Origin: Mucilaginibacter sp.
GTDB taxonomy: Bacteria; Bacteroidota; Bacteroidia; Sphingobacteriales; Sphingobacteriaceae
Length of the DNA stretch: 26,527 nt
Direction of reading: 5' to 3'
Assembly (NCBI GenBank): GCA_019235595.1
Contig: JAFAKI010000192.1
Location: 1 to 26,527, forward strand
Shown here in pieces: positions 23,676-26,527 of the stretch (its first letter is position 1; every line of letters begins with the position of its first letter). Both the position numbers and the translations under genes were made by a program. A model generated the notes under the pieces. It was not told the DNA's origin. It did not search any database and was given only the letters and a program-made list of their open reading frames with translations.

Positions 23676-25139
23676 ATGGATCAAAGCCTGTTTATTTACA
23701 ATACTTTAACCCGTAAAAAAGAGAAATTCGAAGCCATTCACCCGCCACTCGTTGGTATGTATGTTTGCGGTCCGACTGTATATAGTGATGTACACCTGGG
23801 CAACTGCCGCACTTTTATTTCATTCGACCTGGTTTTCAGATACCTTACTCATTTAGGGTACAAGGTTCGTTATGTGCGTAATGTGACCGATGCCGGTCAC
23901 CTGGAAGGCGATGCAGGAGATCAGGGAGAGGATAAGATCTCAAAAAAGGCTAAACTGGCTCAATTGGAGCCGATGGAGATCGTCCAAAAATATACCGTTG
24001 GCTTTCACGATATCATGCAGGTGTTTAACGTGTTGCCGCCAAGTATCGAGCCTACGGCCACCGGGCATATTATTGAGCAGATTGAACTGGTAAAGCTGAT
24101 CCTGGAGCATGGTTATGGTTATGAAGTAAACGGCTCTGTTTATTTTGATGTAGAGAAATACAATCAGAACCATGATTATGGCATATTGAACGGCCGCAAC
24201 CTGGAGGATATGATCAATAATACCCGAGATTTGGGCGGACAGGATGAAAAACGTGGCAAGCTGGATTTTGCCCTATGGGTAAAAGCAAAGCCAGAACACC
24301 TGATGAAATGGCCCTCACCCTGGAGCCTGGGTTTCCCGGCATGGCATCTGGAATGCTCGGCCATGAGCGCCAAATACCTGGGGCCACATTTTGATATTCA
24401 CGGCGGCGGGATCGACCTGATGCCAACTCACCACACTAACGAGATCGCCCAAAATATAGCTGCTTGTGATAAAATGCCGGCTAACTACTGGGTGCATACC
24501 AATATGCTGACGGTGAACGGACAGAAAATGTCAAAATCCTTAGGCAACAGCTTTTTACCACAGGAGTTGTTTTCAGGCAGCCATGCGTTGTTGAATAAGG
24601 GCTACAGCCCAATGACAGTGCGCTTCTTTATGCTGCAGGCTCATTACCGCAGCACGCTTGATTTCAGCAACGAGGCGATGGAAGCCTCAGAAAAAGGCTT
24701 TAAACGCCTGATGAACTCGTTTACCCTGCTCGGCAATTTGAACGTGTCGGACGTAACCGAAGTAGAAATTGCACCATTACAACAGCGTTGCTATGATGCA
24801 ATGAATGATGATTTTAACAGCCCGGTTTTAATAGCGGAGCTGTTTGAGGCATCGCGCATCATCAATTCGGTTTATGATAATAAGTTAAAGATCAACGCGG
24901 CTAATCTTCAATTGTTGAAGAACCTGATGAACGATTTTATCATCGACGTTTTGGGATTGAAGAACGAACAGGTTGCCAATGATGATTTGCCAAAAGTGCT
25001 GGATATGATCGTGGGTTTGCGAAATGGTGCCAAAATCAATAAGGACTATGCAACATCCGACAGGATAAGAGAGGGCTTGCAACAGATCGGTTTCCAGTTA
25101 AAAGATGGTAAAGACGGCACTACATGGAGCAAGATGTAA
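23676..25139 (+). CDS. cysS: Cysteinyl-tRNA synthetase
   Basis: 487 residues, a class I aminoacyl-tRNA synthetase that charges tRNA-Cys. The HIGH motif appears as HLGN (40-43) after YVCGPTVY (C31, zinc ligand), and KMSKS is at 284-288. GFPAWHLECSAMS and the nearby HHTNE supply the remaining zinc ligands (Cys, His, Glu), which select cysteine without editing. The C-terminal DALR-type helical domain (about 340-450) and the final LKDGKDGTTWSKM are usual. The start is fixed by MDQSLFIYNTLTRKKE and by a promoter box just upstream. A weak AAACGATT/AATCGTTT stem at 25167-25200 follows the stop. Confidence 0.97.
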   Translation: MDQSLFIYNTLTRKKEKFEAIHPPLVGMYVCGPTVYSDVHLGNCRTFISFDLVFRYLTHLGYKVRYVRNVTDAGHLEGDAGDQGEDKISKKAKLAQLEPMEIVQKYTVGFHDIMQVFNVLPPSIEPTATGHIIEQIELVKLILEHGYGYEVNGSVYFDVEKYNQNHDYGILNGRNLEDMINNTRDLGGQDEKRGKLDFALWVKAKPEHLMKWPSPWSLGFPAWHLECSAMSAKYLGPHFDIHGGGIDLMPTHHTNEIAQNIAACDKMPANYWVHTNMLTVNGQKMSKSLGNSFLPQELFSGSHALLNKGYSPMTVRFFMLQAHYRSTLDFSNEAMEASEKGFKRLMNSFTLLGNLNVSDVTEVEIAPLQQRCYDAMNDDFNSPVLIAELFEASRIINSVYDNKLKINAANLQLLKNLMNDFIIDVLGLKNEQVANDDLPKVLDMIVGLRNGAKINKDYATSDRIREGLQQIGFQLKDGKDGTTWSKM

Positions 25140-25295
25140 TATTTATGAATAATGATTATAAATATTAAACGATTGTAATTTTAACCGATCGAAATCGTTT
25201 ATAATTTCGATAATAAAAACATTATGTCCAACGGGGATTAGTACCCCTATAGCAGTTTAACTTTTATTATTAAATTGCCCAACCTTTTTTAACCA

Positions 25296-26159
25296 ATGAA
25301 ACGATTAATCTTAGTTGCCTCTTTATTTATTAGCCCCATATTAATTTTTGCACAACAAAAGCCTGCTCAAGTGGGTACCGTAATAGATGCAGAACGCGCT
25401 TTCAAAAAACTTGTTGAGCGTAAAGGTATAAAGGAGGCATTTTTAACAGTAGCTGATCCCGAGGGCATTGTATTTAAGCCTGAGGTAATTAAAATAACAG
25501 ATTTTTATAACTCTATAGATAAACAACCGGGTACTTTAACCTGGGAACCGAAATTTGCACGCATTTCGGCTAATGGCGACCTGGCTTTCACTGCGGGCCC
25601 GTATGTTTATCAGAACGGAAAGTCTGAGGATGATAAAGTATACGGCGATTACGTATCCATCTGGCGTACCGATGTAGACAATAAAATGAAGCTGCTGATC
25701 GACCTGGGCATTCAACACCCCGAAAGCGAAAATCAGGAATTAACTGACTTTAAAGAGCCGGATACAGCTAAACGCACTACCCCGAGCAAAGACCCATTTA
25801 ATGGCAGAAGTGTAATAATCGGTACTGATAAAACATTTAACCATGCTCTGACCATTTCTGCGTTAGCTACTTATAAGGAGTTTTTAAGTCCCGAGGCTCG
25901 TTTTTACTTCCCAGGCTTTGAACCTATTACAGGTCAGGACAAGATCATGAAGTTTCTGGAAAATGAGGCTATCAACATCACTGCTGAAACCATCAACGTA
26001 GGCCGCTCAACCAGCAATGATTTGGCTTACAGCTACGGCCGTGCCCGCATCCAAAAAGGCGAGGTCGTTAGCAATTACAACTACGTTCGCATTTGGGAGA
26101 TTGACCAGGATCATAAATGGGATGTGGTGCTGGAGATATTTTCGGCAGTGGAACAATAG
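25296..26159 (+). CDS. Secreted protein with two NTF2-like domains
   Basis: 287 residues with a signal peptide (MKRLILVASLFISPILIFAQ, 1-20). Two SnoaL/DUF4440-type NTF2-like folds are arranged in tandem: about 28-140 (DAERAFKKLVERKGIKEAFLTVADPEGIVF ... SANGDLAFTAGPYVY ... VYGDYVSIWRTDVDNKMKLLIDLGIQH) and about 185-287 (ALATYKEFLSPEARFYFPGFEPITGQDKIMKFL ... NDLAYSYGRARI ... NYNYVRIWEIDQDHKWDVVLEIFS). The alternating 'is there still X in this state' pattern of DUF4440 proteins, ending in a strand with W and D, is clear in both. Ligand or activity is unknown. The 156-nt upstream gap is AT-rich, with a GGGG-N7-CCCC inverted repeat at 25233-25247. Confidence 0.82.
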   Translation: MKRLILVASLFISPILIFAQQKPAQVGTVIDAERAFKKLVERKGIKEAFLTVADPEGIVFKPEVIKITDFYNSIDKQPGTLTWEPKFARISANGDLAFTAGPYVYQNGKSEDDKVYGDYVSIWRTDVDNKMKLLIDLGIQHPESENQELTDFKEPDTAKRTTPSKDPFNGRSVIIGTDKTFNHALTISALATYKEFLSPEARFYFPGFEPITGQDKIMKFLENEAINITAETINVGRSTSNDLAYSYGRARIQKGEVVSNYNYVRIWEIDQDHKWDVVLEIFSAVEQ

Positions 26160-26160
26160 G

Positions 26161-26271
26161 TTAGAGATTAGTTAATTAGAGATTAGTTAATTGGTTGATT
26201 AGAGATTAGTTAAGCAAATGCTTATAACTCAGTAAGTACCTAATCAACTAATCTTTAATCTCTAATCTCTA
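26161..26271. repeat. Hairpin repeat element F (TTAGAGATTAGTTAA type)
   Basis: Three exact copies of TTAGAGATTAGTTAA (26161-26175, 26176-26190, 26199-26213) form the left arm. The right arm (26241-26271; TAATCAACTAATC, TTTAATCTC, TAATCTCTA) is their imperfect reverse complement. It starts two bases after the stop of the NTF2-like gene, and its last three bases are the stop codon of the moxR gene on the other strand, so it fills the convergent gap and can terminate both transcripts. Confidence 0.75.
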
Positions 26272-26527
26272 CAGCAGTCGCTGTATAATATCATCAGCTG
26301 TCAAGCCCTCCGCTTCCGCGTGATAGCTGCGGATGATACGGTGCCTTAAAACGGGCTTGGCCACGGCTTTCACATCTTCGATATCAGGAGAATACTTGCC
26401 ATTTAAAACGGCGTGACATTTAGCGCCTAGTATCAGGAATTGCGATGCTCGTGGGCCGGCTCCCCAGTTGAGCAGTCTTTTTACTTCCGGCGAAGCGAGG
26501 TCGCTTGTAGGGCGTGTTTTAGCAACC
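26269..26527 (-). CDS. MoxR-family AAA+ ATPase, C-terminal part only
   Basis: This frame is open from the right edge to a TAG at 26269-26271, giving the last 85 residues of a protein whose start lies beyond the window. The sequence LLNWGAGPRASQFLILGAKCHAV, DIEDVKAVAKPVLRHRIIRSYHAEAEGLTADDIIQRLL is the lid domain of MoxR ATPases, with sensor-2 arginine in GPRAS. MoxR proteins are chaperone-like and usually sit before DUF58 and VWA-domain genes, which would be outside the window. Confidence 0.9.
   Translation of the reverse strand, partial: VAKTRPTSDLASPEVKRLLNWGAGPRASQFLILGAKCHAVLNGKYSPDIEDVKAVAKPVLRHRIIRSYHAEAEGLTADDIIQRLL

Noticed and set aside
23409..23684. A 91-codon minus-strand frame in the non-coding stretch before cysS
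   Set aside because: Low-information sequence without a domain, overlapping the inverted terminus of the MITE-like element and the cysS promoter.
26161..26271. Regular repeats in element F as a CRISPR array
   Set aside because: The units are 15 nt, abut each other without unique spacers, and are mirrored as an inverted repeat; no cas genes are near.

Overview
The window looks like a chromosomal segment of a Bacteroidota species, most likely family Sphingobacteriaceae (Mucilaginibacter/Pedobacter-like). This is inferred from the protein repertoire, the scarcity of Shine-Dalgarno sequences, promoter boxes of the Bacteroidota type (TTTG, about 20 nt, TAnnTTTG), and several very short or absent 5' leaders. 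There are no rRNA or tRNA genes, no CRISPR array, no recognisable transposase and no phage genes.

Layout. Bases 1-352 carry the 3' part of a PIN-domain toxin-like gene cut by the left edge. Then come lipA (lipoyl synthase), an ECF sigma factor with a downstream RskA-type anti-sigma factor (both apparently starting at TTG), the bifunctional NAD(P)HX repair enzyme (minus strand), an overlapping antitoxin/RelE-ParE toxin pair, and uvrA (minus strand). A secreted lytic transglycosylase (minus) and an RsuA/RluB-type pseudouridine synthase with a 225-residue disordered N-terminus (plus) diverge from a control region that holds two good promoters and a perfect 20-bp palindrome. Bases 10.6-18.2 kb hold a secreted lactonase-like beta-propeller, bshA (bacillithiol synthesis), a VOC protein with an AraC regulator, a secreted class-C beta-lactamase-like hydrolase carrying a GH3 C-terminal remnant, and a YtcJ-like amidohydrolase lipoprotein. 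From 18.5 to 23.1 kb there is a tight plus-strand operon: mutL, two rhomboid proteases and a membrane-anchored endonuclease/exonuclease/phosphatase protein. A 584-nt non-coding stretch with a MITE-like structure follows, then cysS, a secreted protein with two NTF2-like domains, and the C-terminus of a MoxR ATPase cut by the right edge.

How genes work together. The sigma/anti-sigma pair is a signal-responsive transcription switch. The antitoxin/toxin pair overlaps by 11 nt and is a type II-like module. The amidohydrolase and beta-lactamase-like genes overlap by 14 nt and probably act together in the periplasm. The mutL-rhomboid-rhomboid-EEP genes are spaced 18 and 30 nt apart or overlap, so they are probably one transcript.

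The most unusual signal is between the genes. Six intergenic elements share one architecture: a purine-rich arm of short degenerate direct repeats (such as GGTGAAAGG, GTCGGAA, AAGTCGAAAGT, TTAGAGATTAGTTAA) followed by its reverse complement. The word differs between elements but is shared by neighbouring ones. Five of six touch or lie immediately beside a stop codon, while the sixth lies between divergent genes. A separate 486-bp element with about 37-bp inverted termini sits before cysS.
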